A stretch of 64,000 bases of DNA from Lantana camara (GCA_037501455.1 CM074865.1:11850501-11914500); one strand, 5' to 3'; shown: positions 37,928 through 50,370, numbered from the stretch's first letter. The notes: generated by a model from the letters alone, not told the origin. Numbers and translations: made by a program.

Positions 37928-38047
37928 CTTGCAGCTTCACATTGATGGAAAGTTCGAGAATCTCCACGCATACCTTGCCAAGAAATTTGGAGGTGCCAGA
38001 CCGAGTAGCTCAAGCCAGCCCCCACATTACCCGCCGCCTTATCCTTG

Positions 38048-39604
38048 ATTGGTTTCTTTTCTAGCTTCCTGTTTTTCTTGCTTTGGTTTGTATGATAATA
38101 TATTTCTCCACTCTAACCTAACTATTCGAATTGTGCTAACTATTGTTATGGTTATAGTAGGTACTTGACGACAGGGACTGCTTGTTAGCTGCATGTTGAT
38201 TATCATTTGCTTTGTTTAGCTTATGATCCGTGTTTTAGTCGTTTAAGTGCAGGTTAGGCTTGTTGAATAGTTGGTTGCGGGGTTCTTCGCTGTATTGAGG
38301 GAGTTTTCTTTTTGCCTTCTTTCTTTTTCTTTTATGCATGAGGACATTGCATGGTTTAAGTTTGGGGGAGGGGCAAAAAAGTTTTGGAGTGTATTGCTAA
38401 TATCTTGCATAGGTAGATGCATTGGGGGAATTATTTACTTGTTATTGTGATATCTTTGAGAATGAAGAGATAATTGCTGACAATAGACCAAAATTTTTAA
38501 TTTTTCGATGAGGTTTGATTGTTGGAACTTTTGCAAAAGTGAGTTAGGCTAGTCGAATGCATGAAGTTAGGTGTGAGTATTGATACTTTGGTATGGTGGG
38601 ATATCCTTATTTTTGTGCACATTTGAACAAGGTCATGTACTTAGTTTAGGATGCTGAGTTAGTAATTCTCGAATAATACTGAGAAGTGGATTAGGATCCG
38701 TTTTAGTACTATTGAGGCGAAATTTTGAATTAACAAAGAATTAGGGAGATGAATTAGGCATCCATGTCGGAGGTAGCCTCGATATTGAGCCATTTTCACT
38801 AAATAATGAATTCCTGTTGACCCCGCTGAGCCTAAGTGTTGTGCCATTAAATTTTTGTAGCCACATTATAAGCTACAGGCACAGCACCATAAACCTACCC
38901 TAGAGTCACACTTTGCTCACTCGTTTGAATCGATTGAAGATGTTGCTATAGTCCTGATGAAGAGCCAAAAGAAGAAATAAGAGATAATCTTAAATACTGA
39001 AAGAAAAGAAGAATTCAAAAGGAAGTAGTAAAAGAACGAGTTTTGTAAAGCAAAAAAAAAAAAAAAAAAAAAAAAAACAGTGATTGAGAAGATTTGAAAC
39101 AGAAGAAACTCTTAGACTGTCTGCATGTGACAAACTTAGACAAGGTCTAAGTTTGGGGGAGTTTGACGGGGAAAGACAAAGATGGCGACCGAGGAGATTT
39201 GAATGGGTGAGCTAGGTGTGTTAAGTCACTACTATACTAAAAATTACATAACCTTAACCCTTAGCCCACATTACAAGCCTCGAAAGACCTTCCGATCCTT
39301 AATTCTGGGTTAATTTCATTAGTGGAGATAGGTGCGAAGAATATTTTCCGAGATCTATCATTGGTATTTAGGAAGGAATCATTAGCTTGGTGTTCTAACC
39401 TTTGTACATTAGTTTGTTCGAATTCACACACTACACGAGGATATTCTATTTATACCATTGTGTTGATTCTTGTGTTTGATTGTAAAGTGTTTGATAGGCT
39501 AGACTAGCTTAAGTGAAATTTTGAGAATTGCCTTGTTGAAAGAGTGATTTTGAGGTTGGTTTGATGCAATTTTCTTGATTGCTCGAGGACGAGCAATATG
39601 CAAG
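38048..39604 (+). other. Athila 3' untranslated region
   Basis: No ORF is supported. It contains a long poly-A run near 39050-39077 and internal copies of AAGTTTGGGGGAG at about 38360 and 39148, matching the polypurine tract at the LTR border. Confidence 0.6.
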
Positions 39605-39616
39605 TTTGGGGGAGTT
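39605..39616 (+). other. Athila polypurine tract
   Basis: TTTGGGGGAGTT lies directly before the 3' LTR start TGATGTATCGGG, the position where plus-strand DNA synthesis is primed. Confidence 0.75.
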
Positions 39617-40311
39617 TGATGTATCGGGTTTTTGCATGGATTTGTAGGGCAAAGTGAGTTAGATGTATGTCGTTTTAAGAACTTATAATGCGATTTATGC
39701 TCCTTTTTAGGTACATTTTACCTTGGAGTCACAGAAACGAAGTTAGAAGCAAAACCATGCAATAAAGGGCGGAAAAAACGAGAAATTCTATGGGACACGC
39801 CGTTGTCCCCTTGGAAGAGTAAACTGAGACACCCCCGTGTCTCAGTACAGAAGTGACCCACGGATTTCAGATGGTGACACGCCCATGTCACCAACTTAGA
39901 GCAATATTTGACACCCCCGTGTCTCGGTACAGAGAGGCCCGACAGCTTTTGCACCCCCGTGTCATTCAGAAAGACAACTCTTGGCACCCCTGTGTCAAGA
40001 AGAAAAGCGTGAGTACGTTTTTTTTATGTGACACGGGCGTGTCACATTTTTGTGCATGGGCGCTGCACGCCCGTGTCACGTGGCGGAACTGAGATAGGAT
40101 TTCTATTTAAGCACGGTTTTATGGCGGAATTTGAGAGCTTTTGGACGGATAGCTTCCCAGAAGTTCAAGAATACTTGGAGAAGGAAGAAACACGAAGATA
40201 TAGAGTTGAAGATTCAATCCAATCACAAGACTTTATCAATTTGGTTTTATTTATTGCTTTTCTATCAAACTAATTCCTCAATCTTTGGTTTTTAATTTCT
40301 AGTATAGTTAG
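39617..40311 (+). repeat. Athila 3' LTR, first part
   Basis: Near-identical to 28296-28990 of the 5' LTR, with a few substitutions and a 10-12-bp difference near 39874. It is cut after GTTAG at 40311 by the chromovirus insertion. Confidence 0.92.
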
Positions 40312-41695
40312 TGTAACGCCCCATATTTCCGGATTTCAGGTAAGCACGCCACGTGTGTGTTTTGTGATTTAAATTCGTCATTTAACTATTTGCATTCATA
40401 AATTTATGTGACATAATTATTTTATAAAATTGCATTTTCTTAATTCATGCAAATTATTTTATTTCACGATTTAATTGTTGAAAATGACTAAGTGATTGTG
40501 ATTTTATGGCATTATTTGATCAATTCTTGAAACTTTGTACATAATTGCACATGAGGGTTTGGGACTTTAATTATTTGCAATCTCTAACTTGTATTGGATT
40601 GCACAACTAAGAAAATGGGAGGATCTAATTGCAATTAAGGGTCATGACTCAAAAGTTGGAATAATATCTAGCACTTATATGTTTAATTAATTCTTATTAG
40701 AGGAGATACACATTTTCTTCCATTTGCTTCCCATTTCCATCGATCAACATAGCAAGAAAGGAAGAAGAAGGAGATTTTTATACTTCAAGTTTTTTTTATT
40801 GGATTGATCATTGAAATTGAAGCTTCATCATTTCCATTCAAGCATCTCATCTCATTTCTTCCATTACAAGGTGATCATGAGCTTATTTGATTATTTCTTT
40901 GAAAGATGTGTTAGCTAGGGTTGTGATATAAATTGGGTGAATTGTGTTTTAGTTGTTGGAGGTGTGAATACTTGATCCTAGCTTGAATTTGATGCATAAA
41001 TATTGAGGTTTATGGACTTGTAGCATAAGTTGATATATTGAGCTCATATGTGTGATTCTTGATGATTAATGAGTTATGGACATGAATATGTGGAACTTTA
41101 GTGAGTATTGAACTTGTATATATATATGTTGCATGAATTATGGCATTTGGATTGATTAGAATTGGAATTGGTTGATTGTTTGTTGTGGTTCGATTTTTGC
41201 TCTGTTTTTCTGCCTCTGCTCCCCTGTTCCAATTGCTCTGATTTTTCTACTGTATAAAATATTTGAATTGTAGAGTACTCTCCTTTTTACGGCTCGTCAA
41301 TATCTATTTTCGTTTGTGAGTTATGGCCGTTTTAATTTGGTGCCGCCAAACTGTCGCGAATCTGCGTTAACCCAATTTAAAATCGAATTGTGGCTTGTTG
41401 AGTTGGAGTTTTTCAAAACTGTTTTATGGGGATAATCTTGAGATATTATAGATGTTCTCCGAAAAAATTGGTGTCAATCCGAATTGATTTGAACCCCGAG
41501 AAAAATAGCAACATTCTCTGCTGTCCCCTGTTTTCATATTTCGGTTTTGGCTTGATCAGAGAGACTAAATGGTGGAAGTTTTTAAAACTGTTTTACGGGT
41601 GTATTTCTGGGTATGTTGTAGATATCTCCACCAATTTGCAGATCGTTTCGACTTCGTTTGATAGGGGAACGACGATCATCTTTCACTAATAGCGC
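40312..41695 (+). repeat. Chromovirus LTR, 5' 1.38 kb (plus)
   Basis: Colinear with 47492-48867 of the full LTR. It leaves the LTR at TTTCACTAATAGCGC and continues in tRNA sequence; GCGC is common to both. Confidence 0.88.
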
Positions 41696-41757
41696 AGCGG
41701 AAGCGTGGTGGGCCCATAACCCACAGGTCCCAGGATCGAAACCTGGCTCTGATACCA
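41692..41757 (+). pseudogene. Initiator tRNA-Met copy, residues ~10-75, fused to LTR
   Basis: The 66 nt match plant initiator tRNA-Met from about residue 10 to the CCA end, including the anticodon CAT in GGGCCCATAACCC and the T-loop GGATCGAAACC. The first nine residues are absent and replaced by LTR sequence. The CCA end is followed by the inverse of the PBS-LTR spacer (CCTTAGGA), then the inverse of the LTR end. It is a reverse-transcribed primer, not a tRNA gene. Confidence 0.88.
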
Positions 41758-41765
41758 CCTTAGGA

Positions 41766-42305
41766 TGTAACACCCGAAACGCGAGGTGTCCCATCCCCCG
41801 CACTATAGCCTCGATCCACGTATGAAACGGACAATCCATATATGAATCAAAGCTATAGCGAACGGAGACAATAAAAAAAAACTAACCGAGCTAGGCGGGA
41901 CTAACCCTTAACCACTTAGAACAATGCAGAAAGATATATATAAGCGGAAGCATAAGTTTCAAAATCAATCCGTCATATCAATACAATATCATCTCCCATA
42001 TATACATGACAAAATAGTGATGAACATAAGTGGTACAAAAGTGTGTAAAGACAAACATAGGTGCTAGACCCGAAACTACGACTCCGGACGACACAGTTTC
42101 CCGCCTAGCACTCCCTTAGCAAAACCTGAAAAAAGTGAGGTATCAGTCTAAGAAGACTGAGCGAGGGGTATATACATATAAGCGCATTTAACACACAAGT
42201 CCTAACCTCGGGTAATGAGTTATGAAAACCACTATATAAGTTCAATAAAAAGATAACATCGCCCGAGATTATGACTAACAAGTTTAACAATCAATCAATT
42301 ACATT
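41766..42305 (-). repeat. Inverse chromovirus LTR 3' end (~540 bp)
   Basis: Minus-strand reading matches the last ~540 bp of the intact LTR, ending GGGTGTTACA. It switches orientation at 42304-42307, where TTTC is common to both sides. Confidence 0.85.
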
Positions 42306-42470
42306 TCTGCATTGTTCTAAGTGGTTAAGGGTTAGTCCCGCCTAGCTCGGTTAGTTTTTTTTTATTGTCTCCGTTCGCTATAGCTTTGATTCATATATGG
42401 ATTGTCCGTTTCATACGTGGATCGAGGCTATAGTGCGGGGGATGGGACACCTCGCGTTTCGGGTGTTACA
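42304..42470 (+). repeat. Chromovirus LTR 3' end (167 bp, plus)
   Basis: Matches about 50203-50370 of the intact LTR, ends GGGTGTTACA, and is followed by the TCCTAAGG spacer and the PBS. Confidence 0.85.
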
Positions 42471-42478
42471 TCCTAAGG

Positions 42479-42544
42479 TGGTATCAGAGCCAGGTTTCGA
42501 TCCTGGGACCTGTGGGTTATGGGCCCACCACCCTTCCGCTGCGC
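42479..42544 (-). pseudogene. Second initiator tRNA-Met copy (inverse)
   Basis: Inverse of the copy at 41692-41757 with one substitution (in the CACCCTTCC stretch, where the first copy implies CACGCTTCC). It starts with the PBS TGGTATCAGAGCC and leaves the tRNA at the same GCGC joint. The first 18 or so bases are the primer binding site; the rest is extra tRNA sequence. Confidence 0.88.
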
Positions 42545-43918
42545 TATTAGTGAAAGATGATCGTCGTTCCCTTATCAAACGAAGTCGAAACGATCTGAAG
42601 ATTGGTGGAGATATCTACAACATACCCAGAAATACACCCGTAAAACAGTTTTAAAAACTTCCACCATTTAGTCTCTCTGATCAAGCCAAAACCGAAATCT
42701 GAAAACAGGGGACAGCAGAGAATGTTGCTATTTTTCTCGGGGTTCAAATCAATTCGGATTGACACCAATTTTTGCAGAGAACATCTATAATATCTCAAGA
42801 TTATCCCCATAAAACAGTTTTGAAAAACTCCAACTCAACAAGCCACAATTCGATTTTAAATTGGGTTAACGCAGATTCGCGACAGTTTGGCGGCACCAAA
42901 TTAAAACGGCCATAACTCACAAACGAAAATAGATATTGACGAGCCGTAAAAAGGAGAGTACTCTACACTTCAAATATTTTATACAGTAGAAAAATCAGAG
43001 CAATTGGAACAGGGGAGCAGAGGCAGAAAAACAGAGCAAAAATCGAACCACAACCAACAATCAACCAATTCCAATTCTAATCAATCCAAATGCCATAATT
43101 CATGCAACATATATATATACAAGTTCAATACTCACTAAAGTTCCACATATTCATGTCCATAACTCATTAATCATCAAGAATCACACATATGAGCTCAATA
43201 TATCAACTTATGCTACAAGTCCATAAACCTCAATATTTATGCATCAAATTCAAGCTAGGATCAAGTATTCACACCTCCAACAACTAAAACACAATTCACC
43301 CAATTTATATCACAACCCTAGCTAACACATCTTTCAAAGAAATAATCAAATAAGCTCATGATCACCTTGTAATGGAAGAAATGAGATGAGATGCTTGAAT
43401 GGAAATGATGAAGCTTCAATTTCAATGATCAATCCAATAAAAAAAACTTGAAGTATAAAAATCTCCTTCTTCTTCCTTTCTTGCTATGTTGATCGATGGA
43501 AATGGGAAGCAAATGGAAGAAAATGTGTATCTCCTCTAATAAGAATTAATTAAACATATAAGTGCTAGATATTATTCCAACTTTTGAGTCATGACCCTTA
43601 ATTGCAATTAGATCCTCCCATTTTCTTAGTTGTGCAATCCAATACAAGTTAGAGATTGCAAATAATTAAAGTCCCAAACCCTCATGTGCAATTATGTACA
43701 AAGTTTCAAGAATTGATCAAATAATGCCATAAAATCACTTAGTCATTTTCAACAATTAAATCGTGAAATAAAATAATTTGCATGAATTAAGAAAATGCAA
43801 TTTTATAAAATAATTATGTCACATAAATTTATGAATGCAAATAGTTAAATGACGAATTTAAATCACAAAACACACACGTGGCGTGCTTACCTGAAATCCG
43901 GAAATATGGGGCGTTACA
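42541..43918 (-). repeat. Inverse chromovirus LTR 5' part (1.38 kb)
   Basis: Inverse of 40312-41695 with scattered differences, ending GGGGCGTTACA at 43918. It directly abuts the inverse polypurine tract, so this is a true LTR-internal border. Confidence 0.88.
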
Positions 43919-43931
43919 ATCCTCCCCCCTT
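43919..43931 (-). other. Chromovirus polypurine tract (minus)
   Basis: Minus reading AAGGGGGGAGGAT directly before TGTAACGCC. A second copy lies on the plus strand at 47479-47491. Confidence 0.8.
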
Positions 43932-43952
43932 AGAAGAATCTGGTCCCCAGAT

Positions 43953-46900
43953 TCACTGATCGGAAGAGAACAATTCCGGATGAAACCGTTTCATCTTGTC
44001 TTCGGTTTCCCAAGTAGCTTCCTCGGTTTGATCACTTCTCCAAAGAACCTTAACCATAGGAATTCTCCGGTTCCGTAGTTCCTTAAACTTCGTATCCAAG
44101 ATTCTAACCGGTCGTTGCACGAATGTCAAATTCGGTTCCAATTCCACTTCTTCAACCGGTATGATCTCGGTTTCATCGGGATAGTATTTCCTTAGTTGAG
44201 AAACGTGAAATACGTTATGAATCCCCGTGAGACTCGGTGGTAGGTCTAATCGGTAAGCTACTTCACCAATTCTTTCAAGAATCTCGAAAGGACCTAAATA
44301 ACGAGGATTAAGCATTCCTCCTCGCCCGATACGAGCAAATCCTTTCCGTGGAGATGCTTTCAAGAATACCCGGTCCCCAACTTCGAATTCAAGATCCCTT
44401 CGGCGACGGTCGGCGTAGCTCTTTTGTCTATCTTGAGCTGATTTCATCCGTTGTTGAATTTGTTGAACTTTCTCAATCATTTCCCGAACGGCTTTAGAAG
44501 GTTTTTCCAATTTCTCATCCTTCTTCACGCCTTCTTGTTTAGTCCACTTCCACTCCTCAAGGTCGAAGAACAACGGAGAACGACATTTCCGGCCGTAGAG
44601 TAGCTCGTAAGGAGCCATCCCAATCGAGGCTTGAAAACTGTTATTGTAGGCGAATTCAATAAGAGGTAGTTGCTCATGCCACGAAGTCTGAAAATCCAAG
44701 GAACAAGCCCGAAGTAGATCTTCCAAATACCTAATCAACCTCGCGGACTGACCATCGGTTTGAGGATGAAATGAAGTGCTAAAGTTAAGCTTCGTCCCCA
44801 AAATTCCTTGTAATTCCTGCCACAACTTAGAAGTAAACCTCGGATCCCTATCCGACACGATACTCACTGGAAGCCCGTGAAGTCTAACAATCTCCCGGTT
44901 ATAAATCTTGGCCAACTTACGAATCTTGAAAGACATCCGAACCGACAGAAAATATGCAGACTTAGTTAAACGGTCCACGATTACCCAAATGCCGTCAAAT
45001 CCACCTTTCACTTTAGGCAACCCGGTTACAAAATCCATCGTCACCTGTTCCCACTTCCACTCGGGGATAGGTAACGGCTGTAGAAGACCTCCGGGTTTTT
45101 GATGCTCGGCTTTCACTTGCTGACAATTCATACAGTGTCTCACATACTCGGCGACGTCTTTCTTCAATCCCCGCCACCAATAGTATTGCCTTAAATCTTT
45201 ATACATCTTGTTTCCTCCTGGGTGGATAGAATAAGCTGACTTGTGAGCTTCTTCGAGCAATACCCGTTTCAACTCTTCGGGTACGACCACGCGGTTCTTG
45301 AAACGAAGAAGTCCGGTTTCATCAAACCCGAATGGACATTCTGGATCCTCCTTTGCTTTGGTTACCAACTTTTGAACTTCCGGATCCTTGGTCTGAACCT
45401 CGAACAACCGATATTTCAAATCCGGTTGGATAGTAATGTTAGAAACTCGAGCTTTGATCACAATTGGCTCGATTCCACTACTTTCTCCCACTTCTAAACT
45501 TGATACACTAGCCTTCCTGCTCAGTGCATCGGCGACCACGTTAGCTTTGCCGGGATGGTATTTAATGGTACAATCATAATCCTCTAACCGTTCCATCCAA
45601 CGCCTTTGCCTCATATTCAGATCCTTCTGAGTGAACAAATACTGGAGGCTTTTGTGGTCGGTGAAAATCTCGAAAGAAACCCGGTATAGGTAGTGTCTCC
45701 ACTTTCCTAGTGCAAAGACCACGGCAGCAAGCTCAATATCATGTGTTGGATAATTCTTTTCGTGCTCCTTTAACTTTCGGGAGGCATAAGCTATCACCTT
45801 CCCGTTCTGAGTCAACACACCACCCAAACCTTCCTTTGAAGCATCCGTATAGACCGCGTACCCGTCTGAGCCCTCGGGAAGGACTAACACTGGAGCAGAA
45901 ACTAACTTCTCCTTCAAGAGATTGAAGCTCTTCTCACAAGCTTCGTTCCACTCGTACTTCACCTCTTTCTTTGTTAATCGGGTTAAAGGCGCGGCAATTT
46001 TCGAGAAATCCTCCACAAACCGTCTATAATAACCGGCCAAACCCAAGAAACTTCTAATCTCTGAGGCATTCTTCGGTTTCTCCCATTTCATCACGGATTC
46101 AATCTTCGAGGGATCTACTTCCAAACCTTTTCCCGAAATCACGTGCCCCAAGAAAGAAACCCTGTCAATCCAGAACTCACACTTACTGAATTTAGCAAAC
46201 AACTGATGCTCCTTCAAAGTTTGCAATACCAACTGGAGATGCCTCGCGTGATCCTCAACGGATTTAGAGAATACCAGGATGTCGTCGATGAAAATCACAA
46301 CGAACTTATCCAAGAAAGGCCTGAATATCCGATGCATCATGTCCATAAAAGCTACAGGGGCATTAGTTAAACCGAACGGCATCACCACGAACTCGTAATG
46401 CCCGTACCCAGTGTTGAATCCTGTCTTTGGAATGTCCCCTGCTCGGATTCGCAGCTGATAGTATCCCTGGCGTAAATCAAGCTTCGAGTACACCTTTGAT
46501 CCCTGAAGGATATCGAATAACTCCTCAATATGTGGGAGGGGATACTTGTTCTTGATTGTCATCCGATTCAGCTCCCGGTAATCAATGCACATTCTCAAGG
46601 TCCCTTCTTTCTTCTTCACAAACAAGACCGGTGCACCCCAGGGAGAAGAACTCGGTCTCACGTATCCAACTTCTAATAATGCATCGAGTTGAGTTTTCAA
46701 CTCTTTTAACTCGGCTGGAGCCATGCGATACGGCGTCTTGGAGTACGGCTCTGCATTCGGGTAGAGATCAATTACGAACTCAATTTCCCGCTCCGGAGGT
46801 AAAGAATCCAACCTCTCGGGGAAAACCTCGGGAAATTCCTTCACTACTTCTGTTTCTTCCAACTTTGTCTGATCCTACGGACGGTTAAGAATGTAGGCTA

Positions 46901-47033
46901 TGAAACCTGTAGCCCCGTCTCGAACCAATCTCTGAGCTTCTGAGAAAGAAAGTAAAGGAACGGTCTTTGAACTCCGACCCACTGAAATTTCTGAACCCAA
47001 CTGAATCCTCTTCGCCCGACAATCAACAGTAGG
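43953..47033 (-). pseudogene. pol: Chromovirus pol: RT, RNase H, integrase, chromodomain
   Basis: The uninterrupted frame 46862-43953 is 969 residues. RT has [19 protein letters not shown] and the catalytic FIDD at residues 191-194. RNase H has [14 protein letters not shown] and [10 protein letters not shown]. Integrase has an HHCC zinc finger ([15 protein letters not shown]) and catalytic Asp residues in MDFVTGLP and VSDRDPRF, but the catalytic Glu in the TDGQSE motif is Ala (residue 707; codon GCG at 44744-44742). A GPF domain and a chromodomain ([15 protein letters not shown] ... [13 protein letters not shown]) follow, placing it in the Tekay/Del chromoviruses. Upstream to about 47033 the protease-RT linker is readable in frame but separated by TAG at about 46876. 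Gag and protease active site are absent, lost at the inverted joint. Confidence 0.92.
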
Positions 47034-47457
47034 AGACCGGGTATTCTTGAAAGCATCTCCACTGAAAGGATTTGCTCGTATCGGGCGAGGAGGAAAGCTT
47101 AATCCTCGTTATTTAGGTCCTTTCGAGATTCTTGAAAGAATTGGTGAAGTAGCTTACCGATTGGACCTACCACCGAGTCTCACGGGGATTCATAACGTAT
47201 TTCACGTTTCTCAACTAAGGAAATACTATTCCGATGAAACCGAGATCATACCGGTTGAAGAAGTGGAATTGGAACCGAATTTGACATTCGTGCAACGACC
47301 GGTTAGAATCTTGGATACGAAGTTCAAGGAACTACGGAACCAGAGAATTCTTATGGTTAAGGTTCTTTGGAGAAGTGATCAAACCGAGGAAGCTACTTGG
47401 GAAACCAAAGACAAGATGAAACGGTTTCATCCGGAATTGTTCTCTTCCGATCAGTGA
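47034..47457 (+). pseudogene. Second copy of pol 3' end (integrase tail and chromodomain)
   Basis: Begins in the middle of pol (GACCGGGTATTCTTG, then [15 protein letters not shown]) directly after inverse protease-linker sequence. It repeats the last ~137 residues of the minus-strand pol with a few changes and the same stop, and is followed by the polypurine tract and LTR. It has no start of its own. Confidence 0.85.
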
Positions 47458-47491
47458 ATCTGGGGACCAGATTCTTCTAAGGGGGGAGGAT

Positions 47492-50370
47492 TGTAACGCC
47501 CCATATTTCCGGATTTCAGGTAAGCACACCACGTGTGTGTTTTGTGATTTAAATTCGTCATTTAACTATTTGCATTCATAAATTTATGTGACATAATTAT
47601 TTTATAAAATTGCATTTTCTTAATTCATGCAAATTATTTTATTTCACGATTTAATTGTTGAAAATGACTAAGTGATTTTATGGCATTATTTGATCAATTC
47701 TTGAAACTTTGTATATAATTGCACATGAGGGTTTGGGACTTTAATTATTTGCAATCTCTAACTTGTACTGGATTGCACAACTAAGAAAATGGGAGGATCT
47801 AATTGCAATTAAGGGTCATGACTCAAAAGTTGGAATAATATCTAGCAATTATATGTTTAATTAATTCTTATTAGAGGAGATACACATTTTCTTCCATTTG
47901 CTTCCCATTTCCATCGATCAACATAGCAAGAAAGGAAGAAGAAGGAGATTTTTATACTTCAAGCTTTTTTATTGGATTGATCATTGAAATTGAAGCTTCA
48001 TCATTTCCATTCAAGCATCTCATCTCATTTCTTCCATTACAAGGTGATCATGAGCTTATTTGATTATTTCTTTGAAAGATGTGTTAGCTAGGGTTGTGAT
48101 ATAAATTGGGTGAATTGTGTTTTAGTTGTTGGAAGTGTGAATACTTGATCCTAGCTTGAATTTGATGCATAAATATTGAGGTTTATGGACTTGTAGCATA
48201 AGTTGATAAATTGAGCTCATATGTGTGATTCTTGATGATTAATGAGTTATGGACATGAATATGTGGAACTTTAGTGAGTATTGAACTTGTATATATATAT
48301 GTTGCATGAATTATGGCATTTGGATTGATTAGAATTGGAATTGGTTGATTGTTTGTTGTGGTTCGAATTTTGCTCTGTTTTTCTGCCTCTGCTCCCCTGT
48401 TCCAATTGCTCTGATTTTTCTACTGTATAAAATATTTGAAGTGTAGAGTACTCTCCTTTTTACGGTTCGTCAATATCTATTTTCGTTTGTGAGTTATGGC
48501 CGTTTTAATTTGGTGCCGCCAAACTGTCTCGAATCTGCGTTAACCCAATTTAAAATCGAATTGTGGCTTGTTGAGTTGGATTTTTTCAAAACTTTTTTAT
48601 GGGGATAATCTTGATATATTATAGATGTTCTCTGTAAAAATTGGTGTCAATCCGAATTGATTTGAACCCCGAGAAAAATAGCAACATTCTCTGCTGTCCC
48701 CTGTTTTCATATTTCGGTTTTGGCTTGATCAGAGAGACTAAATGGTGGAAATTTTTAAAACTGTTTTACGGGGGTATTTCTGGATATGTTATAAGTATTT
48801 CCACCAATTTTTAGATCGTTTCGACTTCGTTTGATAAGGGAACGACGATCATCTTTCACTAATAGCGCTGTAGGAAATTTTCTGCGTTGTGTCATATTCA
48901 AACAAAATCTGGTATTTACTCGGGGTGAACTAGAATTTGAGCCTTACATCATTGTAAAGATATGGTTGTCTAGTTTTCTAGGAATTTTGCGGTTCGTTAA
49001 AATTCATTCCGATGAAGGAGTTATGCTTATTTGAATACAACGTGCGCATGTTGGAAATTTTCTGCATTAGTACCTACAAATTTCACATTTTGCTCCAATG
49101 CCTTAATTGATCCCAAATTGCTATTATATGATACATTTCATGCAAAAACAAGATTATTTTGTGCCGTATTCATGATTCCACATCGTCTCGTTGCATTTTG
49201 CCGTTCGTCTTAATTGGTTCATACGAGTCGTGTCTCACTTGCACTTGTCATTTTTGCACAGACCAGCTTCCTGGTGACGAGGGGCCGGCACCTTAGGCGG
49301 TTTTCTCGATTGGTTTTGTCTGTACAGGTGAGGTTTAATTTCTAGTTATATAGAACCATATGACCCTTATATGGATTTTAAGCCAAAACGTATACGTATA
49401 TCTATAGCTTTCCTAAAATGTTAATTGATTTTCACTGAACGACTGTATTGTATTGAACCGACTGTATTGGCGAGTATATTGATTGCACTGTGGCCCCAGG
49501 GTAGTAGCTTGAGCCAACCGGGAAAGCATGGGCTGACGGGTAACTCCGGCTCTATCCTCACCATTTGGGATGACCCCTGAAGCCACTGGGAGATTAATGG
49601 TGGAAGGAGTTCCGGGCTTTGGGTTTCATGCGCCCTCTGCTCACACTGATTGGATGGTTGAGTCTAGCTAACTCACCATCACCCCGGAGGAAGAAGGATG
49701 GACTGAAACTGTTACGTGTGCACTGTAATTGATTGCATGATCACCTATATAATTGATAACCTAATCATTGTACACTGTTGGAGTAAGGTTGGCGAATTGC
49801 CCTCACTCGCCGGGCCACTGATTGACTGAAATGGAATTGATTGATTGATTGTTAAACTTGTTAGTCATAATCTAGGGCGATGTTATCTTTTTATTGAACT
49901 TATATTGTGGTTTTCATAACTCATTACCCGAGGTTAGGACTTGTGTGTTAAATGCGCTTATATGTATATACCCCTCGCTCACTCTTTCATAGACTGACAC
50001 CCTCACATTTTCAGGTCTTGCAAGGGAGTGCTAGGCGGGAAACTGTGTCGTCCGGAGTCGTAGTTTCGGGTCTAGCACCTATGTTTGTCTTTACACACTT
50101 TTGTACCACTTATGTTCATCACTTTTGTCATGTATATATGGGAGATGATATTGTATTGATATGACGGATTGATTTTGAAACTTATGCTTCCGCTTATATA
50201 TATCTTTCTGCATTGTTCTAAGTGGTTAAGGGTTAGTCCCGCCTAGCTCGGTTAGTTTTTTTTATTGTCTCCGTTCGCTATAGCTTTTATTCATATATGG
50301 ATTATCCATTTCATACGTGGATCGAGGCTATAGTGCGGGGGATGGGACACCTCGCGTTTCGGGTGTTACA
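47492..50370 (+). repeat. Full-length chromovirus LTR (2,879 bp)
   Basis: Starts TGTAACGCCCCATATTTCC after the polypurine tract, ends TTTCGGGTGTTACA, and is followed by the PBS spacer TCCTAAGG and TGGTATCA. It is the only complete LTR of the insertion and serves as reference for the partial copies. Following it with a PBS piece is abnormal for a 3' LTR. Confidence 0.88.

Noticed and set aside
41692..41757. Functional initiator tRNA gene
   Set aside because: The first nine residues are missing, so the acceptor stem cannot form, and it is continuous with PBS and LTR sequence.
43953..46862. Endogenous pararetrovirus (caulimovirid) or host gene
   Set aside because: Integrase, chromodomain, polypurine tract and LTRs identify a Ty3/gypsy chromovirus.
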